DNA of 29,052 nt from Pelargonium cotyledonis (GCA_036897625.1 JAYMTA010000429.1:1-29052); one strand, 5' to 3'. Positions 11,738 to 21,764 are shown, counted from the first letter of the stretch. Notes: generated by a model not told the origin, from the sequence alone. Program-made: numbers and translations.

Positions 11738-11810
11738 AATAACTTATACCCAGTTTCAAGATAATAACTTATACCCAGTTTCAAGATAATAACTTATACC
11801 CACTTACAAG
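11738..11810. repeat. 25-bp tandem repeat, three units, in GPA1 leader intron
   Basis: The unit AATAACTTATACCCAGTTTC + AAGAT occurs at 11738-11762 and 11763-11787 without change, and in diverged form at 11788-11810. Confidence 0.9.
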
Positions 11811-11870
11811 AACCCTCGCTCAATAAACTTGAATTGTATGAGGAGTTTCTATTTCCTAATTAAACGTGTT

Positions 11871-12092
11871 CCCATTTCATGAAAATGAGATTCAACTAAG
11901 TCCAATAGAGTTAACTAATTCAACCTGTTCCCATTTCATGAAAATGAGATTCAACTAAGTCAAACAATAGAGTTCACTAAATCAACTTGTTCCCATTTCA
12001 TGAAAATGAGATTCAACTAAGTCCAATAGAGTTAACTAATTCGATTTGTTCCCATCTCATGTAAATGAGATTCAACAAGACCAATAGACCAT
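11871..12092. repeat. About 59-bp tandem repeat, four units, in GPA1 leader intron
   Basis: Units start with CCCATTTCATGAAAATGAGA at 11871, 11930 and 11992, with a diverged copy at 12051 (CCCATCTCATGTAAATGAGA). The spacings are 59, 62 and 59 bases; the 62-base unit carries a small insertion. The last unit is cut short. Confidence 0.9.
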
Positions 12093-13006
12093 TTGTCCGC
12101 CAACACGATCTATATTGCTTGAAGCCAACATATCTGAGCTATTAAGTATTGTAGAATATTACTTTGAATGATCTAGAGGCACCATTCTCCCAAAAATGCT
12201 AAATCCACCAAACAATCCTTAGAAATGAAAATACTAAGCTTGCTTAAAGATTCTAGACAGATTTCATCCAAACTACCCATTGCAGAAGCCTAAGATTAGA
12301 GGTGTATCAGCTAGAAATTTAAGTATCATAGGTCCTCACCAACGGGAAATTCAGCCAAAACTTAACTTCTAGATACAATTAATGAACAAAACCCATAGCT
12401 GTATTTGGAATTTATGCAAACAATTAATACACCCTGCAGTATTGTATAATAGTATAGTGCCCTTGGCCTTGACCATTTCCTTTAATTCAATAATAATTTT
12501 CCGTTGCTTCCCTAACTCCACCACTAAAAAACAAAATCAACTTGAGCCCTAAAGCATTTCAGTTTCCAGACCCTAGCTACCAAATTCCCAACCCACCACT
12601 TGATCCCAAATCCCAATGTAACATCCCCAAACTACCCAACATTCATTTCCATTCACTACTAAACAAAAAAAAAACTCAAAAAGCAACCCAAAATAAAACC
12701 AAAAAGCAAACCCAGAAATCAATACATCCAGATTACCACAAACCCATGAAGAGCAGCTCTTGATCTACACACAGTAGGATCAATTCCAGAGATCTCCCAC
12801 ACCAGAATTTAACAGAGGCAAATCAAGAAAAAAAGATCAAGAAAAAAAAAATGATGGGAAGTGAAGAGAAAGGGAAAAGGGAAAGTTACCAACCTGGGAC
12901 TGGGAGCAGAAATGGGTCGTCTGAGCTGTGAAGATGGAGCTAGATTTGGAGAATTATTAGCTGAAAGGATGTGGTTTGGACAAGAAAGAGTGTGTGTTTA
13001 GGTGTG

Positions 13007-13020
13007 GATATATATAAAAA
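13007..13020 (-). promoter_or_regulatory. GPA1 TATA box
   Basis: On the minus strand the sequence reads TTTTTATATATATCC, a good TATA box, with the likely transcription start about 25-30 bases downstream near 12985. Confidence 0.55.
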
Positions 13021-13126
13021 TAAAAAAAAAAGAATTAGATTTTAGAAACATAGAATATGCATAGTAGATAGATAAAGATGTGATCAAACAGAAAAATGTA
13101 TTGTTTTTGTGAGCTGTGAATTGGGA

Positions 13127-13144
13127 GAGAGAGAGAGAGAGAGA
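13127..13144. repeat. (GA)n microsatellite near the GPA1 promoter
   Basis: A run of nine or so GA dinucleotides lies about 110 bases upstream of the GPA1 TATA box (CT on the transcribed sense). GA/CT runs are common in plant promoters and may bind BPC-type GAGA factors; that role is inference. Confidence 0.8.
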
Positions 13145-13342
13145 TGAATCTGGAAGGAGGGAAAGAAAGAGCGCCGAAAGCTGCAAAGGCTTCTTCTGGT
13201 CTGTGGTCAAAGTAAAGAAGATGAACCGGAATTATAATATTATTGTTAAATTAAAATATCTTTTGTTTTATTGTAACTATAACTTATTTTATTTATATAT
13301 TTGAAAAAACATACTGCGTCACTACTACTACTATACGGACTG

Positions 13343-13403
13343 CTCTGCGCTGCGCTGCGCTGGTCATGGTGCTCTTCTGTGCTGTGCTGTGCTGTGCTGT
13401 GCT
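13343..13403. repeat. Two pentanucleotide microsatellites, (CTGCG)n and (CTGTG)n
   Basis: Three to four copies of CTGCG at 13343-13361 are followed after a short spacer by about five copies of CTGTG at 13374-13403. The two units differ by one C/T change, as expected from CpG decay. Confidence 0.85.
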
Positions 13404-13619
13404 CTACTTTTCTTTTCTCAGTCAAATATCTCGTACACATAAGATAAACTCAAATTACAAATTCTATTTTATTTCTTTGTTTATCCCATTCATTTTTATC
13501 CAAATGAATTTTTATTGTTAGTTAGAGCTGGTAATTTGGACATGAATGAGAAAACAAGTGGTATTTCACGTTATTATTATATGTTACCACTTTATCTTTG
13601 TATTTTATCAGTGTGTAAC

Positions 13620-13921
13620 ACTTTAATTACCGCTTCGAATTTACATAGTGTCTCAGAGAATTGGTGACTAACGGCCTCGAGTTCGAGTCCTACCGTCACT
13701 CGCGTTAAATTCCAGCACAAGGTAAGAGGTGGAGCTGTGCATAGGCCACGTGCAAAGCAGAGTGGAGTCGTGCACAGGGCGTGTGCAAAGTGAAAACGGG
13801 CTTGCACGTAATGGGTGTGTTAGAGTGCAAAAGTAATATTGACTTTTCAGATATCAAGTTAATCTGTTAATTGAGTTGATTCTTTACACGCTACTTTAAA
13901 ATTTTCTTAAAAAAAAAAAAA
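13620..13921 (+). mobile_element. SINE-like element with box B and poly(A) end
   Basis: AGTTCGAGTCC at 13680-13690 is a good RNA polymerase III box B, the body contains repeated GTGCAAAG / GTGCACAGG motifs, and the unit ends in a run of about 13 A at 13909-13921. The tail section GTGTGTTAGAGTGCAAAAGT resembles plant SINE tails as I know them. Box A is weak and I found no clear target-site duplication, so the 5' end is approximate. Confidence 0.5.
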
Positions 13922-14145
13922 GTTAGGTCATTGCATCTTAACGCAAGAGTCAAGGTGAACTCGATACGGTCTTTATGAGTACACCTAAACATCAAATGAT
14001 TCATATCTTGTTACTCTTTTCAAAGCTCCAAAAGTTGTTGTTTCGGCTTTTCTTAATCGTGACACGTAATAGCAAATTGTATATCTCTTGTCGATGTAAA
14101 TTATTGCTTTGTGTTTAGTTATATGTTTTACACTTTGATCTCACT

Positions 14146-14831
14146 CACTAAAAAACAGAGTGGACTTCTCCACAAATGACTTATTAACAAACTTATATCA
14201 AAACTTTCCATATCCCTTGAACCAACTACTTCCATCTCCTTTTGGTTTATTCATAATAGTCTTGGGAACTCAATGAATCGATCTCCTATTTAGATTATTT
14301 TCCAACCAAAAGTTGAGAATAAAACTAGAGGACCACTTATTGAAATAGAGAGAGAGTTTATACATACTCATTATATAAAAGGGGAAGGAGTTTAACGTAC
14401 ACATAAAGAGAACCAACCTTCCTGCATATGATATGAAAACATGTTGCTTGGAAAGAAACTAACTTACAATCATCGACGTTGCTTTTGGATGTCTATGTTG
14501 TGCTCTAATATCATATAAACTTGACTCAAATCTAAATGTTTTACTTGATAGGTAGATGGATCAACTTGTATATCAAGTGCTAACAAATTTCACATTCTTA
14601 TGATGTAAGATCCTACATCGTACTAATTTTTACGTAGCTATTTTGCTACGAAATTTCCCGGCATCAATTAGTGACCGATCTGTGGCAAATTGGCGCCAAC
14701 ATTCCCGACATCAATTAGTGGCGTAGTTAATTTCTCCGCAGCTAGAATTTTCGTAGCTAACCCGTAGCTAATCAAATACGGACAACACCCTGTAGCTAAT
14801 TCCGTAGTTGATCACTGTTTTTCTTATAGTG
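14146..14831. mobile_element. CACTA-type transposon remnant (right terminus clear, left end uncertain)
   Basis: The minus strand from 14831 reads CACTATAAGAAAAACAGTG, the typical terminal sequence of plant CACTA (CMC) elements. Next to it, from about 14628 to 14800, are many subterminal copies of GTAGCTAA / TAGCTACG motifs, also typical. A related sequence, CACTAAAAAACAG, at 14146 could be the left end, but the flanking 3-base sites (ACT and AGA) do not match, so the left boundary is open. No transposase is present. Confidence 0.55.
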
Positions 14832-15070
14832 AGATAAATTAACACTCTTTCTCACGTGCATGTTAGTTAACACAATAGTTCTTACACGTGAATCAAGTAG
14901 GAAGCAAACCAACTAAGCTCAAACTAAACAAACTCTGATACGATGAAGAAAAAGAGACACCTCTTAAAATGATTTAATCTAAACAATTCACATCATTATA
15001 TATACAAAGTTGTGATCCATAATTTTTTGCAACTATGGGACAAAAATTAAAAAAAACAAGAAAACAAATC

Positions 15071-15151
15071 GTCGCCTGTGAGATTCGAACTCACGCGGGG
15101 AAACCCCACTTACTTAGCAGGCAAGCGCCTTAACCACTCGGCCAAAGCGAC
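15071..15151 (-). tRNA. tRNA-Ser(GCU)
   Basis: The minus strand folds into a complete class II tRNA. The seven-base acceptor stem pairs GTCGCTT with AGGCGAC, box A reads TGGCCGAGTGG, box B reads GTTCGAATC, and the anticodon stem-loop is CTTGC-CTGCTAA-GTAAG with anticodon GCT. A long variable arm (TGGGGTTTCCCC) is as expected for serine. No intron. It lies 238 bases upstream of the GCR1 start codon and is transcribed divergently from it. Confidence 0.96.
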
Positions 15152-15389
15152 GTGGTGATTTCGTCTATGTTTAGTTAAATATTTATTAAAAATTTTCAAT
15201 TTAGTATAAACTGTCTTTAACCTCCTCATCGCTTTCCTTTCCTCTCGAGCTAAATTACTGCAAAAACCAGCCCGTTCGGCTCGACTTGGCCAAGTAAACA
15301 CAACACATCTATGGCTTTCGCGCTCACCAAACCACAATAATTGCTCGCCATCACCTTCAAGCAACTGCGTATCAAAATCACCTGAGAAA

Positions 15390-18300
15390 ATGGAAGCTAT
15401 TGCGCCGGTGGCGGGCAGTCTCACGGCGCACGATCGCCAAATTCTTAGGGCAGTGAACGCGACTGCGCCCACCCTCTCCTTCATCGGCTCCGGATTCATT
15501 GTTCTTTGCTACATCCTCTTCACCGAACTTCGCAAATTCTCCTTCAAGCTCGTCTTCTTCCTCGCCCTCTCTGTACGTCCTCCGCTTTCTTTTTCCTTTT
15601 GAAGCTTCTCTGTGTGAATCGATTGTTAAATACATGTGATTAGTGTTTGTATTAACTGTAATGTTGCTCTTGTAGAGAGCTTGGGCAGAGTTTGTTGCTT
15701 TAGCATATCATAATTTTTTTCTCTGTTAAAAAATTAATTGGTGCAAAACAGCTGCATCTTGTTGCTAATTACTGTAGTTGATGAGGCCTCTTAATTTGCC
15801 TATTATAACATTTGGATGTGATCTTAGTGTAGCTTGGTGGTGATTTAGTTTGATCTTCTGTAGATTATCGGCAATACTAGCTGAAGATTAATTGTTGATT
15901 TGGTTACTCAAAGCAAAAAAGCAAGTATATATTTCATGGTTTCTTGGAACCCTAGACAAAATAGTCGCTAGGTCATGATTAAGTGAGTTAATTTACTATA
16001 GTAGCAGTTATTATCTGTTGTTTGTTTACCTATGTGCCTCAAAATACTGGAGTCTAGAGGTCAACCCAGCAAAGCTTGAATCTCTTGCAATTTGCCACTC
16101 AGGCATCTCTCAGGCTGCACATAGATATAAAATAATGAAATAGATTAAGTGGAACAGAACTATGTCTCGAAACTTCAAATGCTGCCTAGGTATTATCACA
16201 ATATCTAAAGTCATGCTAGATATTATTGCTCAATTTGAACACTTTCTGGTGGAAAACCGATTATATATACACATTTATTCTATATCCCATCAGTTTTTAA
16301 TTTCTTCTCTCTCCTTCTCCCAAAACTCATTTGAAATGCTTATGCAATCAAAATTCCAGCTAATTGGTTGCATCTTTTGTCAAGTGCAGGACATGCTTTG
16401 CAGTTTCTTCAACATAGTTGGGTATGCTTACTGGACCCGAATTCATATGCATTTGCAAAACGGCATTCTATTTGCAGACCGAAATTATTTTGGTTGTTCA
16501 TGCAGGGATCCGTCCAAAGGATTTTTTTGCTATGCACAGGGCTATAGCACTCATTTCTTCTGTGTGGCATCTTTCCTGTGGACCACAACAATTGCTTTTA
16601 CTCTTCACCGTACTGTTTGCAGACACAAAACCGATGTTGAAGATTTGGAGGCAATGTTCCACTTGTATGTTTGGGGTATGAATTCAGCTGGCACACAATG
16701 CTTTTCAAGATTTCACTCATATTCTTGTGTGCCTACTTTTGCTTTCAAACATGTTATTAGAGAATATTTATAGTAAGTCATGTTAGCCTCCAAACTTGAA
16801 ATTATTTTTTTGATTGTCATGGTGCTGGTTGATGAGTATTTTTGCTTCTCACAGGGACATCTCTGCTTCTGACTGTCATACGATCGATTGGTAATGAACA
16901 TGCTCATTTCGGCGCGTGGTGTTGGGCACAGGCTGGGTTTAAAGGAAAGGCAAGTATAGATTGTCTCTGGCATGATCTGCTTAGATTTTTTTTTTGGGAT
17001 TGTGTTGGACCTCTTAAATTTTTGTGTAATGGTTAACTCTTGTGATATGAATGGACTTCTTGTTTTCATTTATTCATGTGTGCATACAAACATGTGCTTG
17101 CTTGCATTTCTATGTGTGTGTGAGGGGGAGAAGTTAAGTAGGAAATTTATCATGACTTATTTCTTTGGTGTTAGGAAGAGTGTATGTGTATCCCATGCCT
17201 CTACCTCTTGTTTTGAGTATAGTTACAACCATAACTGGGGTGAAATTACTATAAGCTTCTGAGCTATGCAAGATACACCTTGCAGTTATTAGTTGTAGCT
17301 ACTACTGCTAAGTACTTTATCTGTCAAACATTCACAAAATTTGGCATATTAAGTGGTCGTTGTACCAATTTCAATTATTTATCTATTTTAATTGAAGAAT
17401 TTAGAAGTTACTCAGAAAAAAAGAATGCTAACAAAGAACTCCATTAAATGTTATAAGTGACTTAGATGCAACTCTCCATGTCATGATTGATTTTACTTGG
17501 CGAGCTAGAAAGATTCTTTTCAAACATCAGCATCAGTGAAGTCTACCAGAGTGTAATTGTTTCCATCTACTTCTGCAGGCAACTCACTTTATAACATTCT
17601 ATCTGCCACTCTGGGGTGCAATTCTGTACAATGGTATTATGTACTTTCAAGTGATACGAATGCTAAACAATGCGACTCGTGTAAGTAGTAATTATCTGTT
17701 TTTATAAACATTTTTTGCAGACTTGTTTACATCAAATTAATCCTATGCATGAATATTCAGATGGCAGTTGGCATGCAGTCAAATGTAAGGCCTGACATGA
17801 AGGTATGCAGCTCTTTTCTCTCAGAATGATACAAATACGAAACGATGTTAAAGATTTATCATGGTTTTATAAAACAATATCATAGTACAGTCTTCCATAT
17901 CCTCGTGTCCTTTATTTTTCTGGTAGACCCATGTTTTGATCAAATTCTTGCCTTCTGTTTTTAGGTAGTAGTTATAGATTCAATGTGCTTCTTTGTGAAC
18001 TGTACTGCATGCATAGAAAAACAACATTCGCTGACTTCCTTGTCACTGGCTTTCTTTTGTCTTGCAGGCTTTGAACCGATGGGGATACTATCCACTTATT
18101 CTAATAGGATCATGGGCTTTCGGCACAATCAACAAAGTTCATGGTTTTCTTAAGCCGGGTCATAAAATATTTTGGCTCTCATTCCTTGATGTTGGGACAT
18201 CTGCACTTATGGTAATTCTCATTCCCTGAAATCATATATTTGTTTCCCTTTTTCTTTTATGCCGTATTATAATGTTTGTGGAACCATAATGTTACGTTCA

Positions 18301-19659
18301 AAATTTGGGTAATATGTCTAATTTGTCTGATGTGTTTGTAACTATATTATATATGTTTCATTGCGTGCGTAAATTAGAATCTTTAGTTTTCTTTGCCTTG
18401 TATGCTCTTCACACCAAGGTCAGGAATTGTAAATGTAGCTCATAGACACCCCCTCCCAAATATATATATATATTATCTTTCATGTGTACGTGGAATATTA
18501 TCTAAGTTGGTACGAAGTTCCTGAAGGATATTTTTTTTATGAAAATGCATCTTCATTAGATGATGGCTTCATTTTAACCTGGAACGAATAATGGTGGGTT
18601 TAGAACTGTTTATGTTTGGCGTGGACCTTACATGTTACAGCTGCAGCGCAAAGTTTGTAAATAAATAAATCATGGTAAGCTTAACCAAGGAAAAAATAGA
18701 ACTAATATATTCTGGAACTAGTGTTGCACTAAGAGAAGTTAAATCATTCTCAGTTTAGTATGATTTGCATGTTCTTTCGATCACAGTAATCAGTCTATTA
18801 ATTAAAATATCATGAAGTATAATATAACTATTTTCTTGGTTATATTAGAGGCTAAGTTGGTACTCTTGTTTAATGTTTTCAGGGTCTCTTCAACTCAATA
18901 GCATATGGCTTGAACTCTTCTGTGCGACGGGCAATTTATGAAAGATTGGATCTGTAAGTTACATTTTTTCTTGTATTCTATTAGTTCGTGAAGTGATGCC
19001 ATGCCATAGTTGGGCTAAACCACCAGGTTGTTTTTGTGTTTGGCCATCAGTAAACATTTGATTTTTGGATCATTTTGCCCTATCAAACAGGAGGAATATG
19101 TTATTTTCTATTTTAGGTTCAGCTAACTTTTTCTCAGTGCAGAGTTTTTTTCTTCTTTTCTTTTAAGCTTCTGTTTCTGAAGCAGGTTGTTCAACAATTC
19201 TAAAGTCTGCTTCAAACTGATTACAGTTCTTTTTTTTTTTCTTAAATCCCAACATGCCAGTTAGCATTACAGAATTGTTTCTGCAGTAAACCAAGAGAAT
19301 GTGCATCAGCTAAGGAATTCCTTTGCTCAAATTTGTGTTGCCATTAAAAGTTGCTTGCACTCTTTTGGCTTATAATGTTGAAAGTTGTGGGCTATGTGAC
19401 GTTAAGAAAAAGTCTATGAAGCTAAACACAATTTGATAGGAAGATCCTATTTGAGATCATTATTTTATTCTGTTACTCTTAGTCATCTTTTACACTTGTT
19501 ATTGTATTATTTACATTTTGAAGTGAACGGTTGGGTATTTGCTTTTTTTCCAGGTTTTGGCCTGAGAGGCTGCAGACATGGTTGCCTAGCAATTTGAGAA
19601 CCAGAAACCATCAGCCAGAGAATGAACTAATCCCACTGAAAAATCAGGATCACCACTAG
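15390..19659 (+). CDS. GCR1: GCR1, seven-transmembrane GPCR-like protein (complete)
   Basis: Nine exons: 15390-15572, 16390-16421, 16506-16675, 16855-16949, 17579-17680, 17761-17802, 18068-18211, 18883-18953 and 19554-19659. They total 945 nt, 314 aa (Arabidopsis GCR1 is about 326). The translation has LRKFSFKLVFFLALSDMLCSFF, DPSKGFFCYAQGYSTHFFC, HKTDVEDLEAMFHLYVWG, RWGYYPLILIGSWAFGTIN and GLFNSIAYGLNSSVRRAI, all strongly like Arabidopsis GCR1, which is related to Dictyostelium cAMP receptors. Seven hydrophobic segments are spread over residues about 25-270, followed by a short polar tail. Two exons are very small (32 and 42 nt). Intron 4 has a GC donor. GCR1 is a plasma-membrane protein reported to interact with GPA1; its status as a true GPCR is disputed and no ligand is agreed. 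Start chosen as the first Met of the open exon. Confidence 0.96.
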
Positions 19660-20216
19660 CATTAGTAGCATATCCATATCTTACATGTTTGTTCATCGTC
19701 TGCTGCATCTTCACTTTCTTGCCAGTTGCCATATCTTATATCCTTCCCGTCAAAGCTATAGAGCGATGATGAATTCAAGAGACGGAGGGAAGCAAACCGA
19801 TCCCCGCACAGCACTTACTAAATCTCGGGGGTTCTCATCTTCTCAGCAACGCTAACCCGCAGACGCAATTCACAAGCCCTGCTCTGCTTGTTTCTTCTTA
19901 GATTTTCGTTCTTTGTAAAATGCTTGTTGTTGTCATAGTGATATTGTTACTGATTTGAGAAATCCTGATAGGGCGGGCTGTTAGATTGTGATCGATATGA
20001 AACGGTACAAGTATAATTTCGTTGTAGAAGTCCCCGTTCGGTTGATTCGTTCCTCGTCCATTAATCATTATCATGTATTTGTGAGGTTTTTCAAGTGGTT
20101 TCATTACTCATTCATTGGTATATATTTATTGAAAGATTTCAAATTCCTGGGTGTTGATGAAATGAAATCTGATTTCGTGTTTAGTTTCACTATAATTTGC
20201 TCAATGAAACCAAAAT
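19660..20216 (+). other. GCR1 3' UTR and intergenic
   Basis: No gene is seen. The first 300 bases are probably the GCR1 3' UTR; the T-rich end and ATTTTCGTTCTTTGTAAAAT near 19900 would suit a polyadenylation region, but the exact site cannot be placed. Confidence 0.4.
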
Positions 20217-20391
20217 AATCTGCATTTAGTCCCTTAGGGATGACGTAATTGTTAAGAACACACATTTTTATGTGAAAAGTCGTGCGTTCAAATCTTATTG
20301 GGTCGGATGGGGTGAGGTTTAAAGGAGAGCTACTCATTCTGTGTAGCTTAATCAATTAATTTTTAAAATTTAAAAAAAAAATCTGCATCTA
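20217..20391 (+). mobile_element. tRNA-derived SINE with target-site duplication
   Basis: The element is flanked by AATCTGCATTTA (20217-20228) and AATCTGCATCTA (20380-20391), a duplication matching at 11 of 12 positions. It contains a box A-like region near 20238-20250, a box B-like GCGTTCAAATCTT at about 20284-20296 and an A-rich tail at 20370-20380 directly before the downstream duplication. The body is about 150 bases, a usual size for plant SINEs. Confidence 0.75.
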
Positions 20392-20687
20392 TAGCAACAG
20401 ACAAAGGACGTACAAATGATGTGGCAGCCTAAATGACACATTTAAATTTCATATTTCGTGGTTTAAAATTAAGTTTTAACGAATACAAATCCAATATATA
20501 TATGATACCACCACCCTCTCATAAATTTCTGGTACAGAGCATCCGATTTATTAAACTTAAGGTACACGCGACGTACTACAATTTGGCCAACTCATCAATA
20601 AAAAAATTAATGTGTCGTGTCTTTTTATTTGTCACGTCACTTTGTAGAAATTTTTTTGTACACAAATTTGTACATATAGCATTACCC

Positions 20688-20708
20688 TTTTTTTTTTTTT
20701 TTTTTTTT
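20688..20708. repeat. Poly(T) tract of 21 bases
   Basis: A run of 21 T on the plus strand, thus poly(A) on the strand of the COPT5-like gene and about 350 bases downstream of its stop codon. Confidence 0.9.
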
Positions 20709-21036
20709 ACTATCGTAATTGACTGGCAGTTGAGATTGGGCATAGCTAAACTTAGCAGCACAGCAAGAGAAAATTCTTCCGATAGACATGTTTGATGTCC
20801 TGCTCTTCAACAAACTTTCTTTTCCGGACAAAATTTTCTCAGCAACCAAACAAAAAATCAAAGAAAACAAAGGTCAACCAAAATAACCAACCAAAATCGA
20901 AGAACAAGAGGAGCTTTCCTATCGCAGATTCATTTACAGCACAAACAAAACAGTTTTCAGTAATCGTTGACCTCCGATCCGAACACAATCAATACATAGA
21001 TTTCACAAGCAAAATCGAATCGAATCGAACAAACCT

Positions 21037-21074
21037 AAGCACAGGCACAAGGATTAAGCACAGGCACAAGGATT
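21037..21074. repeat. 19-bp tandem duplication at the COPT5 C-terminus
   Basis: AAGCACAGGCACAAGGATT occurs twice head to tail (21037-21055 and 21056-21074). It covers the codons of the final NPCACA of the copper transporter and its stop. Confidence 0.9.
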
Positions 21075-21488
21075 ATCAACAATCATGGCAACATCCTCAT
21101 CGCCAGACCTAAAAAACAAGTATCCGAAAGACAAACCCGCCACAATCGCCAGAAACACCCCTCCGTTGAAGGACATGATCGCGAGCATCAGCAGGTACCC
21201 GATCGCCGAATTGACCCCGAAGAACGCGGCCCCGCCGAGCTTGGCCGCCTTCAACTTAGCGGCGAACTTGTTGGCGGGGGGGAGGAGCGGCTCCTCGGCG
21301 GCGGAGGAGGGTTTGGCGGTGGCGGCGACGATCTTGAGGCGGGTTCGAAAGTCCTCCAAGTACTGGTAGAAGAGGGAGGCGATGAAGCAAGCGAGCAAGG
21401 TGAGGGCGTAGCTGGTCCATGAATTGGTCCTCCAGGAGTCGAAGAGAAGAGTCACCTGGCGACTCCAGTAGAAGGTCATGTGCATCAT
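21054..21488 (-). CDS. COPT5: COPT5-like copper transporter (Ctr family)
   Basis: A single-exon frame of 144 aa. It has a Met/His N-terminus (MMHMTFYW), a first membrane segment at about 24-44, a cytosolic loop at about 45-88, a second membrane segment carrying the MXXXM copper motif (Met101 and Met105 in MLAIM), a third with GXXXG (Gly118-Gly122), and a C-terminal CXC (Cys141, Cys143). Length, order and the sequence [16 protein letters not shown] match COPT5, which in Arabidopsis exports copper from the vacuole/prevacuole. Ctr proteins act as trimers moving Cu(I). The usual intronless COPT structure is kept. The start is the first of two adjacent Met codons. A TATA box at 21641-21652 and a CT-rich leader with a GAAGAAGAA run support transcription from about 21615. 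COPT5 rather than another COPT is likely from the MMHMTFYW start. Confidence 0.94.
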   Translation of the reverse strand: MMHMTFYWSRQVTLLFDSWRTNSWTSYALTLLACFIASLFYQYLEDFRTRLKIVAATAKPSSAAEEPLLPPANKFAAKLKAAKLGGAAFFGVNSAIGYLLMLAIMSFNGGVFLAIVAGLSFGYLFFRSGDEDVAMIVDNPCACA

Positions 21489-21640
21489 CTTGACCCACAG
21501 ATTTTGAAAGACGAGTTGTTGTGGAGAAGAGAAATTGCAATTGCAATTGCAACGATATTAACAATAATCTTCTTCTTCTTCTCTCTTTTTTATTGCTTTG
21601 TTGCGTGTGTCTGTGTGCAGTACACATTGCAAATGGAGTA

Positions 21641-21652
21641 CGTTTTTATATC
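21641..21652 (-). promoter_or_regulatory. COPT5 TATA box with adjacent GTAC cores
   Basis: The minus strand reads GATATAAAAACG, a clear TATA box about 155 bases upstream of the start codon. GTAC cores occur at about 21620 and 21638, on both sides of the likely start of transcription. GTAC is the core bound by the copper regulator SPL7, but two copies of a four-base motif are weak evidence. Confidence 0.55.
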
Positions 21653-21764
21653 GTAACTTATACGACACTTCTTTTATTCGTAAACTCCTATATTGCCCTC
21701 CTATGGATATTGTTATCACAATATCACCCTTTTATTGTCCGCTTGTTTTTTTCTTCTATAAATT

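Larger units (their letters stand above)
11564..12985 (-). promoter_or_regulatory. GPA1 5' UTR with probable 1.3-kb leader intron
   Basis: A leader exon at about 12985-12890 ends at a donor (TTG|GTAACT; an alternative is four bases upstream at CCCAG|GTTGGT). The likely acceptor is TATTAG just before AAAATATG, with the exon resuming at about 11568. This removes the upstream in-frame ATG codons and gives a clean MG start. The acceptor has a weak pyrimidine tract, so its position is uncertain. The intron contains two families of tandem repeats, listed separately. Confidence 0.5.

Noticed and set aside
13592-13807. Minus-strand 71-codon frame
   Set aside because: Lies within the SINE-like element; its repeated words come from the repeat itself.
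15378-15635. Minus-strand open frame over GCR1 exon 1
   Set aside because: Low-complexity, charged translation opposite a conserved membrane exon.
16162-16773. 203-codon plus-strand open frame
   Set aside because: It runs over introns 1-3 of GCR1 and only the part at 16506-16675 is exon; reading through the introns gives no conserved protein.
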